The notes below the pieces were generated by a model. That model did no database searches. It was not told the DNA's origin and was given only the letters and a program-made list of their open reading frames with translations. From Bacteroidaceae bacterium (GTDB lineage: Bacteria > Bacteroidota > Bacteroidia > Bacteroidales > Bacteroidaceae), in the NCBI GenBank assembly GCA_902362375.1, contig CABIVS010000004.1, positions 301,304 to 365,303 on the forward strand: a stretch of 64,000 nt of DNA, in the 5' to 3' direction. The position numbers and the translations under genes were made by a program. Shown here in pieces: positions 53,747 through 63,423 of the stretch (the stretch's first letter is position 1; each line of letters begins with the position of its first letter).

Positions 53747-56290
53747 GTGGAAAAACAAATTTATTCTTACGACGAAGCCTATGAAGAATCTTTACGATAT
53801 TTTCAAGGCGACGAGCTTGCTGCAAGGGTTTGGGTAAACAAATACGCAGTAAAGGATTCTTTCGGTAATATCTATGAAAAATCCCCGGAAGACATGCATT
53901 GGAGAATTGCAAATGAAGTGGCACGCGTAGAATCAAAGTATCCGAATGCGTTGACAGCAAAAGAACTGTATGATTTATTAGATCACTTCAAGTACATCGT
54001 CCCCCAAGGTAGCCCGATGACAGGAATCGGTAACGACTATCAGGTTGCTTCACTATCCAATTGCTTTGTTATCGGAGTGGATGGCGCAGCCGACTCTTAC
54101 GGTGCTATTATCAAAATCGACGAAGAACAGGTGCAACTGATGAAAAGACGCGGTGGTGTAGGTCACGATTTATCACACATCCGTCCGAAAGGCTCTCCCG
54201 TTAAAAACTCGGCACTGACTTCCACCGGCCTTGTTCCATTTATGGAGCGTTATTCGAATTCTACTCGTGAGGTAGCTCAAGACGGACGTCGTGGTGCACT
54301 GATGTTGAGTGTATCCATCAAACATCCGGATTCCGAAGCATTTATTGACGCCAAGATGACTGAAGGCAAAGTAACCGGAGCCAATGTTTCTGTCAAGCTG
54401 GACGATGCTTTCATGCAAGCTGCCGTAGATGAAAAGCCGTATGTACAGCAATATCCTATTGACTCTGCCAACCCGACATTTACCAAAGAAATCAACGCTT
54501 CTACCTTGTGGAAGAAAATCGTTCATAATGCATGGAAATCGGCAGAACCGGGAGTTTTATTCTGGGATACGATTATCCGTGAGTCCGTGCCTGATTGCTA
54601 TGCAGATCTGGGTTACAGAACTGTATCTACCAACCCATGCGGAGAAATTCCTCTATGTCCTTACGATTCATGCCGTCTATTGGCTATCAATCTATATTCC
54701 TATGTAGTGAATCCGTTCAAACCGGATGCTTATTTTGATTTTGACCTGTTCCAGAAACACGTGGCTCTTGCTCAACGTATCATGGATGATATCATCGACC
54801 TCGAACTCGAGAAAATCGAACGTATCATGACCAAGATTGACGAAGATCCGGAAAATGAAGAAGTAAAACATGCAGAACGCACACTTTGGGAGAAAATCTA
54901 CAAGAAGAGTGGACAAGGTCGCCGTACTGGTGTAGGTATCACTGCAGAAGGTGATATGCTTGCTGCATTGGGATTGCGTTACGGAACGGAAGAAGCGACA
55001 GAATTCTCTGAAAAAGTACACAAGACAGTAGCTCTCGGCGCATACCGTTCTTCAGTGGAAATGGCCAAAGAACGTGGTGCTTTCGAAATATACAATAGCG
55101 AACGTGAACAGAACAATCCGTTCATCCAACGCCTGGCAGCAGCTGACCCGAAACTGTATGAGGACATGAAGAAATACGGTCGCCGTAACATTGCCTGCCT
55201 GACAATTGCTCCAACCGGAACTACCAGTTTGATGACACAGACAACTTCCGGTATCGAACCTGTATTCCTGCCTGTTTACAAACGCAGAAGAAAGGTTAAT
55301 CCGAACGATACGAATGTACATGTAGATTTTGTAGACGAAACAGGAGATGCATTCGAAGAATATATCGTATTCCATCACAAGTTTGTGACCTGGATGGAAG
55401 CTAACGGATACGATCCGGCCAAACGCTATTCCCAAGAAGAAATTGATGAACTGGTTGCTAAATCTCCTTATTACAAAGCAACTTCCAACGATGTCGACTG
55501 GTTGATGAAGGTGAAGATGCAGGGAAGAATCCAGAAATGGGTAGACCACTCCATCAGCGTAACGATCAATCTACCGAATGATGTAGACGAGGATTTAGTA
55601 AACCGTTTGTATGTAGAAGCATGGAAATCCGGCTGTAAAGGCTGTACCGTATATCGCGACGGTTCACGCTCCGGAGTTTTGATTTCCACTAAATCAAATA
55701 AGGAAAAGAAAGAAGACCTTCCTCCTTGCAAACCGCCTACGGTTGTAGAGGTACGTCCGAGAATATTGGAAGCAGATGTTGTCCGTTTCCAGAACAACAA
55801 AGAAAAATGGGTGGCTTTTGTCGGATTATTAGATGGACACCCTTATGAAATATTCACAGGTTTGCAAGATGATGATGAAGGTATCTTGCTACCTAAGAGC
55901 GTGACTTGCGGACGTATCATCAAAAATGTAGATGAAGACGGTACCAAACGTTACGACTTCCAATTCGAGAACAAACGCGGATATAAGACGACCATTGAAG
56001 GATTGTCAGAGAAGTTCAACAAAGAATATTGGAACTATGCTAAATTGATTTCTGGTGTGCTTCGCTACCGGATGCCGATTGAACAGGTTATCAAACTGGT
56101 TGGCTCTCTCCAATTAAACAGTGAAAGTATCAACACTTGGAAAAACGGTGTGGAACGTGCATTGAAGAAGTATATTCAGGATGGAACAGAAGCCAAAGGT
56201 AAGAAATGCCCGAACTGCGGTAATGAGACATTGGTTTATCAGGAAGGCTGTCTGATTTGTACAACTTGCGGTGCTTCCAGGTGTGGATAA
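53747..56290 (+). CDS. nrdJ: Adenosylcobalamin-dependent ribonucleoside-diphosphate reductase (class II)
   Basis: 847 residues starting at a GTG codon; there is no ATG in frame upstream within the leader. The conserved N-terminal active-site Cys106 lies in SLSNCFV, and NPCGEIPL holds the radical Cys298. Cys pairs and PTGTTSLM are in place for substrate binding. A TSCPD domain follows (FQNNKEKWVAFVGLLDGHPYEIF). The C-terminus is a zinc-ribbon-like CPNCGN...CTTCGASRCG that probably carries the redox cysteines. It makes deoxyribonucleotides with vitamin B12 as radical source. No B12 riboswitch is visible in the leader. Confidence 0.96.
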   Translation: MEKQIYSYDEAYEESLRYFQGDELAARVWVNKYAVKDSFGNIYEKSPEDMHWRIANEVARVESKYPNALTAKELYDLLDHFKYIVPQGSPMTGIGNDYQVASLSNCFVIGVDGAADSYGAIIKIDEEQVQLMKRRGGVGHDLSHIRPKGSPVKNSALTSTGLVPFMERYSNSTREVAQDGRRGALMLSVSIKHPDSEAFIDAKMTEGKVTGANVSVKLDDAFMQAAVDEKPYVQQYPIDSANPTFTKEINASTLWKKIVHNAWKSAEPGVLFWDTIIRESVPDCYADLGYRTVSTNPCGEIPLCPYDSCRLLAINLYSYVVNPFKPDAYFDFDLFQKHVALAQRIMDDIIDLELEKIERIMTKIDEDPENEEVKHAERTLWEKIYKKSGQGRRTGVGITAEGDMLAALGLRYGTEEATEFSEKVHKTVALGAYRSSVEMAKERGAFEIYNSEREQNNPFIQRLAAADPKLYEDMKKYGRRNIACLTIAPTGTTSLMTQTTSGIEPVFLPVYKRRRKVNPNDTNVHVDFVDETGDAFEEYIVFHHKFVTWMEANGYDPAKRYSQEEIDELVAKSPYYKATSNDVDWLMKVKMQGRIQKWVDHSISVTINLPNDVDEDLVNRLYVEAWKSGCKGCTVYRDGSRSGVLISTKSNKEKKEDLPPCKPPTVVEVRPRILEADVVRFQNNKEKWVAFVGLLDGHPYEIFTGLQDDDEGILLPKSVTCGRIIKNVDEDGTKRYDFQFENKRGYKTTIEGLSEKFNKEYWNYAKLISGVLRYRMPIEQVIKLVGSLQLNSESINTWKNGVERALKKYIQDGTEAKGKKCPNCGNETLVYQEGCLICTTCGASRCG

Positions 56291-56329
56291 TAGTCCTACG
56301 TATGTTAATTAATATATAAACAAAAGATT

Positions 56330-56363
56330 AAAAGGAGTCCAATGCGGCTCCTTTTATTTTTTA
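56330..56363 (+). terminator. Terminator of nrdJ
   Basis: AAAAGGAGTCC and GGCTCCTTTT form a stem with one bulge and a short loop, followed by ATTTTTT. Confidence 0.85.
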
Positions 56364-56421
56364 TTCAAAAAAATGTCTTATACTTGCAGTGTCTTATATG
56401 TACAATTAAAATCTAATATAT

Positions 56422-59103
56422 ATGATTCTATCATTTAATATTGAATACCGTACCAACTGGGGAGAAGAAGTAAGAATTTCCGGCTTATTTCCGGAATCAA
56501 TTCCTTTACACACCACCGATGGTATCTATTGGACGGCAGAAGTTGAGCTTGAAATCCCCCATGAAGGGATGGCTATCAATTATAACTATCAGATAGAACA
56601 AAACGGAATAGTTATCCGCAAGGAATGGGACAGTTTTCCAAGATCTATTTTCCTATCAGGCACTTCCAAGAAGATATACAGAATCAATGATTGCTGGAAA
56701 AACATTCCGGAACAGTCGTACCTTTATAGTTCAGCTTTTACAGAAGCTTTACTGGCACATCCCGAGAGAGAAAGTATCCCGCAAAGTTATAAGAAGGGCC
56801 TGGTAATCAAAGCCTATGCTCCACATATCAATAAAGATTATTGTCTGGCGATTTGTGGTAACCAGAAATCATTAGGCCACTGGGACCCGGAGAAAGCGGT
56901 TCTAATGAGTGACGTCCATTTTCCGGAGTGGCAGATAGAATTAGATGCCAGCAAACTAAAATACCCGCTGGAATACAAATTCATCCTCTACAACAAACAA
57001 GAAAAGAAAGCGGACTGCTGGGAAAAGAACCCCAACCGTTATCTGGCAGACCCGGAACTGAAGACAAACGAAACGCTCGTGATCTCCGACCGGTATGCCT
57101 ATTTCGACATTCCCGCCTGGAAAGGTGCGGGAATCGCCATACCTGTATTCTCCTTAAAATCAGAGAAAAGTTTTGGAGTAGGTGATTTTGGTGACTTGAG
57201 ACGTATGATCGACTGGGCAGTAATCACCCATCAGAAAGTTATTCAGATTTTACCGGTCAATGACACCACCATGACTCACGCATGGACCGACTCTTACCCC
57301 TATAACAGCATTTCCATTTATGCCTTCCACCCAATGTATGCGGATATCAAGCAAATGGGAACTCTGAAAGACAAAGAAGCCGCATCGAAATTCAACAAAA
57401 AGCAAAAAGAACTGAACAGTCTGCCTGCCATTGACTACGAAGCAGTAAACCAGACTAAATGGGAGTTTTTCAACTTACTATTCCGACAGGAAGGAAAAAA
57501 AGTCTTAGCTTCCAAAGGTTTCAAAGACTTCTTTGAAGCCAACAAAGAATGGTTGCAACCCTATGCAGTCTTCAGTTATCTGCGCGACGCCTACAAAACA
57601 CCCAATTTCCGTAAATGGCCACGACACTCTGTTTATAATGCGGAAGATATAGAAAAAATGTGCCAGCCGGAAACTGTAGACTATCCTCATATCTCATTGT
57701 ATTACTATATTCAGTATCACCTGCACCTGCAATTACTGTCTGCAACCGAATATGCCCGCCAACACGGTGTTGTATTAAAAGGAGATATTCCAATCGGTAT
57801 CAGCCGCAACAGTGTAGAAGCCTGGACAGAACCTCATTACTTCAATCTCAACGGACAAGCAGGTGCTCCACCCGATGATTTCTCCATCAACGGGCAAAAC
57901 TGGGGATTTCCTACATACAACTGGGATGTCATGGAAAAAGACGGCTACCGCTGGTGGATGAAACGTTTTCAGAAAATGGCGGAATACTTCGATGCCTACC
58001 GGATCGATCATATCCTCGGTTTTTTCCGTATCTGGGAAATACCGATGCACGCCGTACACGGATTGTTAGGTCAGTTTGATCCTTCTCTCCCCATGAGTCG
58101 GGAAGAAATCGAAAGTTATGGCCTCACGTTCCGGGATGAATACCTGCTCCCATCTATTCATGAATCTTTCCTTGGACAGTTGTTCGGCCCCCATACCAAC
58201 TTGGTAAAACAAGACTTTCTCCAATTAGTTGACGACTCCGGTACCTATCGGATGAAACCGGGATTTGAGACGCAAAGGGAAGTAGAACAATTCTTTGCCG
58301 GCAAAAATGATGAAGATAGTATCTGGATTCGGGAAGGGCTTTATTCATTAATCAGCAACGTTTTATTTGTTGCGGACAAAAAAGAGGAAGGGAAATACCA
58401 CCCTCGAATCGGCGTACAACGAGATTTCGTATTCCGATTGCTAAACGAAGAGGAGAAGAATGCTTTTAACAAACTATACGACCAGTATTATTACCACCGA
58501 CACAATGAGTTCTGGTTTCAACAGGCCATGAAGAAATTGCCCCAGCTGACACAATCCACCCGTATGTTGGTTTGTGGAGAAGATCTGGGGATGATTCCTG
58601 CTTGTGTATCATCAGTGATGAATGATCTCCGTATTCTCAGTTTGGAAATTCAGCGGATGCCTAAAAATCCAATGTATGAATTCGGGCATTTGAATGAGTA
58701 TCCATACCGGTCTGTCTGCACAATCTCCACCCACGATATGTCTACCCTGCGTGGCTGGTGGGAAGAAGATTATCAACAGACCCAACGTTACTATAATGCA
58801 ACGTTAGGACACTACGGTACTGCACCAACCACTGCTACTCCCGAGTTGTGCGAGGAAATTGTACGCAATCATCTCAACAGTAATTCTATTCTCTGCATCT
58901 TGTCTTTCCAAGATTGGTTATCAATAGACGAGAAGTGGAGAAATCCGAATGTGGCGGAAGAACGGATTAATATTCCATCAAATCCACGAAATTATTGGCG
59001 ATACCGGATGCACCTCACATTGGAACAGTTGATGAAAGCAAAAACACTCAATGATAAGATTTGTGAACTGATAAAAAATACAGGAAGAGATCCGAATAAA
59101 TAA
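56422..59103 (+). CDS. malQ: 4-alpha-glucanotransferase (amylomaltase, GH77) with two N-terminal CBM20 domains
   Basis: 893 residues, much longer than the usual 500-residue bacterial MalQ because two starch-binding CBM20 domains precede the barrel (about 1-100 and 128-225; the second has CGNQKSLGHWDPEKAVLMSD). This is the DPE2-like layout. The GH77 barrel has nucleophile Asp529 in YRIDHILGF, acid/base Glu720 in GEDLGMIP and the third acidic residue Asp772 in STHDMSTLRGW. It transfers maltosyl and longer glucans between alpha-1,4-glucans in the cytoplasm. It lacks a signal peptide. A terminator follows at 59151. Confidence 0.96.
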   Translation: MILSFNIEYRTNWGEEVRISGLFPESIPLHTTDGIYWTAEVELEIPHEGMAINYNYQIEQNGIVIRKEWDSFPRSIFLSGTSKKIYRINDCWKNIPEQSYLYSSAFTEALLAHPERESIPQSYKKGLVIKAYAPHINKDYCLAICGNQKSLGHWDPEKAVLMSDVHFPEWQIELDASKLKYPLEYKFILYNKQEKKADCWEKNPNRYLADPELKTNETLVISDRYAYFDIPAWKGAGIAIPVFSLKSEKSFGVGDFGDLRRMIDWAVITHQKVIQILPVNDTTMTHAWTDSYPYNSISIYAFHPMYADIKQMGTLKDKEAASKFNKKQKELNSLPAIDYEAVNQTKWEFFNLLFRQEGKKVLASKGFKDFFEANKEWLQPYAVFSYLRDAYKTPNFRKWPRHSVYNAEDIEKMCQPETVDYPHISLYYYIQYHLHLQLLSATEYARQHGVVLKGDIPIGISRNSVEAWTEPHYFNLNGQAGAPPDDFSINGQNWGFPTYNWDVMEKDGYRWWMKRFQKMAEYFDAYRIDHILGFFRIWEIPMHAVHGLLGQFDPSLPMSREEIESYGLTFRDEYLLPSIHESFLGQLFGPHTNLVKQDFLQLVDDSGTYRMKPGFETQREVEQFFAGKNDEDSIWIREGLYSLISNVLFVADKKEEGKYHPRIGVQRDFVFRLLNEEEKNAFNKLYDQYYYHRHNEFWFQQAMKKLPQLTQSTRMLVCGEDLGMIPACVSSVMNDLRILSLEIQRMPKNPMYEFGHLNEYPYRSVCTISTHDMSTLRGWWEEDYQQTQRYYNATLGHYGTAPTTATPELCEEIVRNHLNSNSILCILSFQDWLSIDEKWRNPNVAEERINIPSNPRNYWRYRMHLTLEQLMKAKTLNDKICELIKNTGRDPNK

Positions 59104-59150
59104 GATAAAAGGCACTAACTCTTTTTTAAAGGATATTTTCCGGACACTAC

Positions 59151-59212
59151 TGACGCGGATAACACTAGATTGAGAACTCTAAAATCAATGTAATCCGCGT
59201 CATTCGTTTTTT
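59151..59212 (+). terminator. Terminator after malQ
   Basis: TGACGCGGAT (59151-59160) pairs with ATCCGCGTCA (59193-59202), followed by TTCGTTTTTT. The rest of the 300-base gap to 59403 holds only the acyltransferase promoter. The loop sequence GTAATCCGCGTCAT resembles that of the terminator at 60848. Confidence 0.75.
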
Positions 59213-59403
59213 AAAGAGATATTGCCAATAGAGGTAAAATAAGGAACTTCAAAACACAGCCAACGTTTTTTTTCGCAATAACAGTATTACCTTATATCAT
59301 ACTTTTTCGCTTTGCGTATCATTCGTTTATTTTTTCAATCTTCCTCTTTTTATTCCAATTTATGAAGTATCTTTGCGCCGAAAAGTGAAATTGAAAAGAG
59401 ATA

Positions 59404-60456
59404 ATGGAAGGCAACCAAAGCAGACGTATTGATTTCGTGGACTTAACCAAAGGAGTCTGCATCATCCTTGTAGTAATAGCGCACGTTGGAGGAGCCTTCG
59501 AACAGCTGGATACCAATTCCATGCTCTCCTGTTTTCGCATGCCGCTTTATTTCTTTATCTCCGGAGTATTTTTCAAATCATACGAAGGCTTGTTCGGATT
59601 TATCCTACGGAAAATAAACAAGTTGATTATCCCTTTTCTTTTCTTCTATCTAAGCGCATTTCTAATGAAATATATCGTTTGGAAAATAGCACCCGGGGTA
59701 TTTCAACTGCCTGTATCATGGAATGAGCTCTTGGTAGTGTTTCATGGACATGACCTTATCAAGTTCAATCCTCCGATTTGGTTTCTACTTGCACTATTCA
59801 ACTGCAATATCCTGTTTTATCTGATCCACTTTCTGCGTGAGAAACACCTGCCTATCATGTTTGCTGTCACACTCCTGATTGGTTGCACAGGATTTTATCT
59901 CGGAAAGTTACAGATAGAGTTGCCTTTGTATATAGATGTTTCCATGACCGCCCTCCCTTTCTATGTAGCCGGTTTCTGGATTCGGCGGTATAACTTTTTT
60001 CTGTATCCCAGTCATCGTTTCGACAAGTTGATCCCGGTTTTCGTTCTATTGGCACTGGTAGTCATGTACTTTACCGCTACCACATTGGGTATGCGCACCA
60101 ACAACTATACGGGAAATATTTTTCAAGTATATATCGCTGCATTTGCAGGAATATTTATGATTATGTTACTTTGCAAAAAAGTAAAGGAAATAAAGGTTAT
60201 TTCTTACTTAGGGCGATATTCGATCATCACCTTAAGTATTCATGGACCGATACTTCATTTTTTAGGTCCATTGGCCAGCCGTTATATTCACAATAGTTGG
60301 GCACAGGCAAGTGTACTTTTGCTTATAACACTAAGTATCTGCATTCTGCTCACCCCCGTCTTTCTAAAAGTGATTCCACAAATGGTTGCACAGAAAGACC
60401 TGTTAAAAGTCAAACAAGATCACACTAAAAAGACAATATATGAAGATAAACAGTAG
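59404..60456 (+). CDS. Acyltransferase 3 family membrane protein
   Basis: 350 residues with about ten membrane spans. The family start is RIDFVDLTKGVCIILVVIAHV with the essential His, and SCFRMPLYFFISGVFFK is the second motif. Acyltransferase 3 proteins transfer acetyl or other acyl groups to surface polysaccharides, lipid A or peptidoglycan. A TATCTTTG -7 box at 59368-59375 lies 28 bases before the ATG. The stop codon overlaps folB by 17 bases. Confidence 0.88.
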   Translation: MEGNQSRRIDFVDLTKGVCIILVVIAHVGGAFEQLDTNSMLSCFRMPLYFFISGVFFKSYEGLFGFILRKINKLIIPFLFFYLSAFLMKYIVWKIAPGVFQLPVSWNELLVVFHGHDLIKFNPPIWFLLALFNCNILFYLIHFLREKHLPIMFAVTLLIGCTGFYLGKLQIELPLYIDVSMTALPFYVAGFWIRRYNFFLYPSHRFDKLIPVFVLLALVVMYFTATTLGMRTNNYTGNIFQVYIAAFAGIFMIMLLCKKVKEIKVISYLGRYSIITLSIHGPILHFLGPLASRYIHNSWAQASVLLLITLSICILLTPVFLKVIPQMVAQKDLLKVKQDHTKKTIYEDKQ

Positions 60457-60811
60457 CTATATTCTTTTGAAAGAAATTCGTTGTTACGCCTATCATGGAG
60501 TTGCACCGCAAGAAAATCTGATCGGAAATGAATATATCATTGACCTGAAACTGAAAGTGGATATCAGCAAAGCTACCCGGACAGACGAAGTTACCGACAC
60601 CGTCAACTACGCCGAAGTACATCAGGTGATAAAAAACGAAATGGCTATTCCCTCAAAATTGCTGGAACACGTGAGCGGACGGATTATACAAAAACTCTTT
60701 GCCCAATTCCCCTGTATTGAAGAAATAGAACTCCGGCTTTCCAAACGGAATCCACCGATGGGAGCAGATATAGAGTCCGCAGGAATTGAGCTACACTGCA
60801 GCAAGAAATAA
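60440..60811 (+). CDS. folB: Dihydroneopterin aldolase
   Basis: 123 residues, the normal length. The family motifs are ILLKEIRCYAYHGVAPQENLIGNEYIIDL, DTVNYAEVHQVI, LLEHVSGRII and RLSKRNPPMGADIESAGIEL. It converts dihydroneopterin to 6-hydroxymethyl-dihydropterin in folate synthesis. It overlaps the preceding acyltransferase by 17 bases, so translation is probably coupled. A terminator follows. Confidence 0.95.
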   Translation: MKINSSYILLKEIRCYAYHGVAPQENLIGNEYIIDLKLKVDISKATRTDEVTDTVNYAEVHQVIKNEMAIPSKLLEHVSGRIIQKLFAQFPCIEEIELRLSKRNPPMGADIESAGIELHCSKK

Positions 60812-60847
60812 GATATCACATTGTTGGTAATGAAACATAAATAACGA

Positions 60848-60901
60848 AATGCAGATAATACGATATTAATAAAGTAATCCGTATCATCTGCATTCCTTTT
60901 T
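60848..60901 (+). terminator. Terminator of the acyltransferase-folB operon
   Basis: AATGCAGATAATACG (60848-60862) pairs with CGTATCATCTGCATT (60880-60894) with one mismatch, followed by CCTTTTTT. Confidence 0.85.
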
Positions 60902-60944
60902 TAAGCAAAATCTGCTCCTATTTTCACAGCCGTAAACTACCGGC

Positions 60945-61469
60945 TTATTTTCTCTTCTTTTTTCTTCTATTTACTGATTCAACAGCTTCCGTCACCACAG
61001 GTTTATCCTGGAAACGCTTTGTATAGCCGGAATAGTCCGGATGAATGCGCTCGTAGTCAGGATCCATAAATAACGGACTGGAAATAATATGATCCGCCGT
61101 AGAACGATTACAGCAAAAAACAATATTTTCTACACCAGCCAAGCGGGTTAATGCTTTCACATCCGTATCATGCGGTTGCAGTGTCATAGGGTCAGTGAAG
61201 AAAAACAGATAGTCAATCTGTCCATCCACAATACGTGATCCCATCTGTTGGTCACCACCCAGCGGACCTGATTTTAAAATCGTAAAATCCCATTCTTCAT
61301 CAGGGTGCTTCTCTTTCAATGCTTCCAATATCAAAGTACCGGTAGTACCTGTACAATAGAATTTATTTCCCATCAACAGTTCCGAATTCCACAATACCCA
61401 TTCGATGAGATCTTTTTTCATCGCATCATGCGCTACCAGCCCGATGCCTCTTCTAACCTTTGCTTCCAT
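60945..61469 (-). CDS. mgsA: Methylglyoxal synthase
   Basis: 174 residues. The motifs are GIGLVAHDAMKKDL, the phosphate loop CTGTTGTLI and KSGPLGGDQQMG with catalytic Asp73, then FFTDPM. It converts dihydroxyacetone phosphate to methylglyoxal, a bypass that relieves sugar-phosphate stress. A basic tail (NRRKKKRK) ends the chain and is beyond the usual 150 residues. It lies 3 bases after the glycosyltransferase gene, at the end of the operon. Confidence 0.96.
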   Translation of the reverse strand: MEAKVRRGIGLVAHDAMKKDLIEWVLWNSELLMGNKFYCTGTTGTLILEALKEKHPDEEWDFTILKSGPLGGDQQMGSRIVDGQIDYLFFFTDPMTLQPHDTDVKALTRLAGVENIVFCCNRSTADHIISSPLFMDPDYERIHPDYSGYTKRFQDKPVVTEAVESVNRRKKKRK

Positions 61470-61472
61470 TTG

Positions 61473-62501
61473 CTATCCTTTTAAATCCGACAATTGAGAG
61501 AATCTTTTGCATCCTCTCATATAAAACTGCCACAAGATACTACTTTTTGTCCGTTCAGGTATCGGATTCAAAGTTTTTTTTCTCATATTCTTTTCACGGG
61601 ATAAAGAAAATGAAGGACGTAGCTGTTGGTACTCTTTTCGTGCACGCATGACAGCACGAGCATTGTTCCAATGCCCTTGCAACAAGAAGTTAAACACTGC
61701 CACATAATCGAGACAGGCCCGGATACGCATCACTTTATTTAACTCCTCCTGTGGAAGATTCTTATAGAGCATGACAAGATTATTACGGAAATTAAGAAAA
61801 GTCTTATGAGGATTCTCTTTTTTAAGAGTAGCTCCCCCCACATGATAGACAACACTTTGAGGCACACAAACAATCTCACGTCCTCGCGAACGAAGTCGCC
61901 AGCACAAATCTATTTCCTCCATATGTGCAAAAAAACGTCCATCCAATCCTCCGGCATTCATATAATCAGCGCGTCGGATAAACAGGGCTGCTCCCGTCGC
62001 CCAGAAAACAGGAATCACTGTATCGTACTGACCTTCATCCTTCTCCACAACGCCCATTATACGCCCCCGACAAAAAGGATAACCATATTTATCAATAAAA
62101 CCACCGGCTGCCCCGGCATATTCGAAATATTCTTTTTGTCGCTGGCTCCGTATCTTCGGCTGACAGGCAGCCACCTCCGGGTGAGCATCCAGATAAGCAA
62201 CCATTGGTTCCAGCCAATGCTCCGTCACCTCGACATCCGAATTCAAAAGCACTACATATTCTGCATCTACCTGCTGTAATGCCAAATTGTATCCGTCTGC
62301 AAAACCATAATTCTGATCGAGCACAATCGTCTTAACAGAAGGAAATTCCTGTTGAAGCAAAGTCACAGAATCGTCTGTAGAGCCATTATCAGCCACACAA
62401 ACCTCCATCCCCTCTCCTTCCGAATAGCGGACAACAGACGGAAGAAAAGTACGGAGCATATCACATCCGTTCCAATTCAAGATTACAACTGAAACTTTCA
62501 T
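61473..62501 (-). CDS. Glycosyltransferase family 2
   Basis: 342 residues with a GT-A fold at the N-terminus: VSVVILNWNG, CVADNGSTDDSV, and the DXD-like LNSDVEV. WATGAALFIRRADY and FAHMEEIDLCWRLRSRGREIV fit rhamnosyl- or related transferases of surface glycans. The acceptor is unknown. Its start overlaps the stop of the acyltransferase gene by 4 bases, and mgsA follows 3 bases after its stop. Confidence 0.92.
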   Translation of the reverse strand: MKVSVVILNWNGCDMLRTFLPSVVRYSEGEGMEVCVADNGSTDDSVTLLQQEFPSVKTIVLDQNYGFADGYNLALQQVDAEYVVLLNSDVEVTEHWLEPMVAYLDAHPEVAACQPKIRSQRQKEYFEYAGAAGGFIDKYGYPFCRGRIMGVVEKDEGQYDTVIPVFWATGAALFIRRADYMNAGGLDGRFFAHMEEIDLCWRLRSRGREIVCVPQSVVYHVGGATLKKENPHKTFLNFRNNLVMLYKNLPQEELNKVMRIRACLDYVAVFNFLLQGHWNNARAVMRARKEYQQLRPSFSLSREKNMRKKTLNPIPERTKSSILWQFYMRGCKRFSQLSDLKG

Positions 62502-63421
62502 TGCTGTTCTTTCTTCTTGTTCAATTCTTCCTGTTGTTCAGCTTCCTCTCTGGTTAATTTCCAGCGTTTATGAGACCACAACCAGTATGCCGGTTCTCTA
62601 CGAATTGTCTGCTCCAATCGGTGAGCAAACATTTCAGTGATTTCTCCTTCCTTGGTTTCTTTCGGCGTCTCCGTCATTAGTTTGAATTCCGCTTCACAAT
62701 ATCCTCTACGTCTCTTACTAAGTTCGCAATAGAAAACAGGGAAATTCATCATTTTAGCAATACGCTCGGCACCATTCAGAAAAGCAGTCTCCTGCCCTAA
62801 AAAAGTAGTCCAATATCTATCAAATCCGCTGGGCCATTGGTCGGTAATCAGACCGACTACCATCTTTTTTCCATCACGCTTCAACTTAATAATTTCACGT
62901 GCAGTAGAATGTTTGGGAATATTATATCCTCCGAAACGAGAGCGGATACGCTTAAAAAGTTTATCCAGATATTGATCTCTCAACGGTTTATAAACCTGCA
63001 CGGGAACATCTCCGGGTTTCATGATCGCACCCATGCCAATCAACCATTCATAATTGGCATAATGAGGAATCATCACAATAATGCCTCCGTACTTTTCTGT
63101 CAGTTCCAGATATTGTTCCGTATTCTTATAAATCATTCTCACACAAAGCTCTTCGGCAGACATATGCAACAATTTCAAATCCTCAAGCATATAATCCGAC
63201 AGATAGCGATAGAATTTGCGTTCAATCTGCAATCTCTCGGCATCAGTTTTTTCCGGAAATGATCTCAACAGGTTCCCCCGAACTACTTTCCGGCGATATT
63301 TTCCAATATGATACATCAGCAGATAATTCAAATCCGAGAACATATACAAAACCCGGAACGGAAGTGCCGAAAACAACCACATCCCACTATATACCAACCA
63401 GTAGATAAGTTTCGATCCCAT
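62498..63421 (-). CDS. LpxL/HtrB-type lipid A acyltransferase
   Basis: 307 residues with an N-terminal membrane segment. The catalytic HxxxxE-like motif is MIPHYANYEWLIG (His followed five residues later by Glu). DQWPSG and VPVQVYKPLRDQYLDKLFKRIRSRFG are typical of the family. It acylates the glucosamine disaccharide of lipid A at the inner membrane. It starts 2 bases after the methylthiotransferase gene ends and overlaps the glycosyltransferase gene by 4 bases. Confidence 0.92.
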   Translation of the reverse strand: MGSKLIYWLVYSGMWLFSALPFRVLYMFSDLNYLLMYHIGKYRRKVVRGNLLRSFPEKTDAERLQIERKFYRYLSDYMLEDLKLLHMSAEELCVRMIYKNTEQYLELTEKYGGIIVMIPHYANYEWLIGMGAIMKPGDVPVQVYKPLRDQYLDKLFKRIRSRFGGYNIPKHSTAREIIKLKRDGKKMVVGLITDQWPSGFDRYWTTFLGQETAFLNGAERIAKMMNFPVFYCELSKRRRGYCEAEFKLMTETPKETKEGEITEMFAHRLEQTIRREPAYWLWSHKRWKLTREEAEQQEELNKKKEQQ

Positions 63422-63423
63422 AC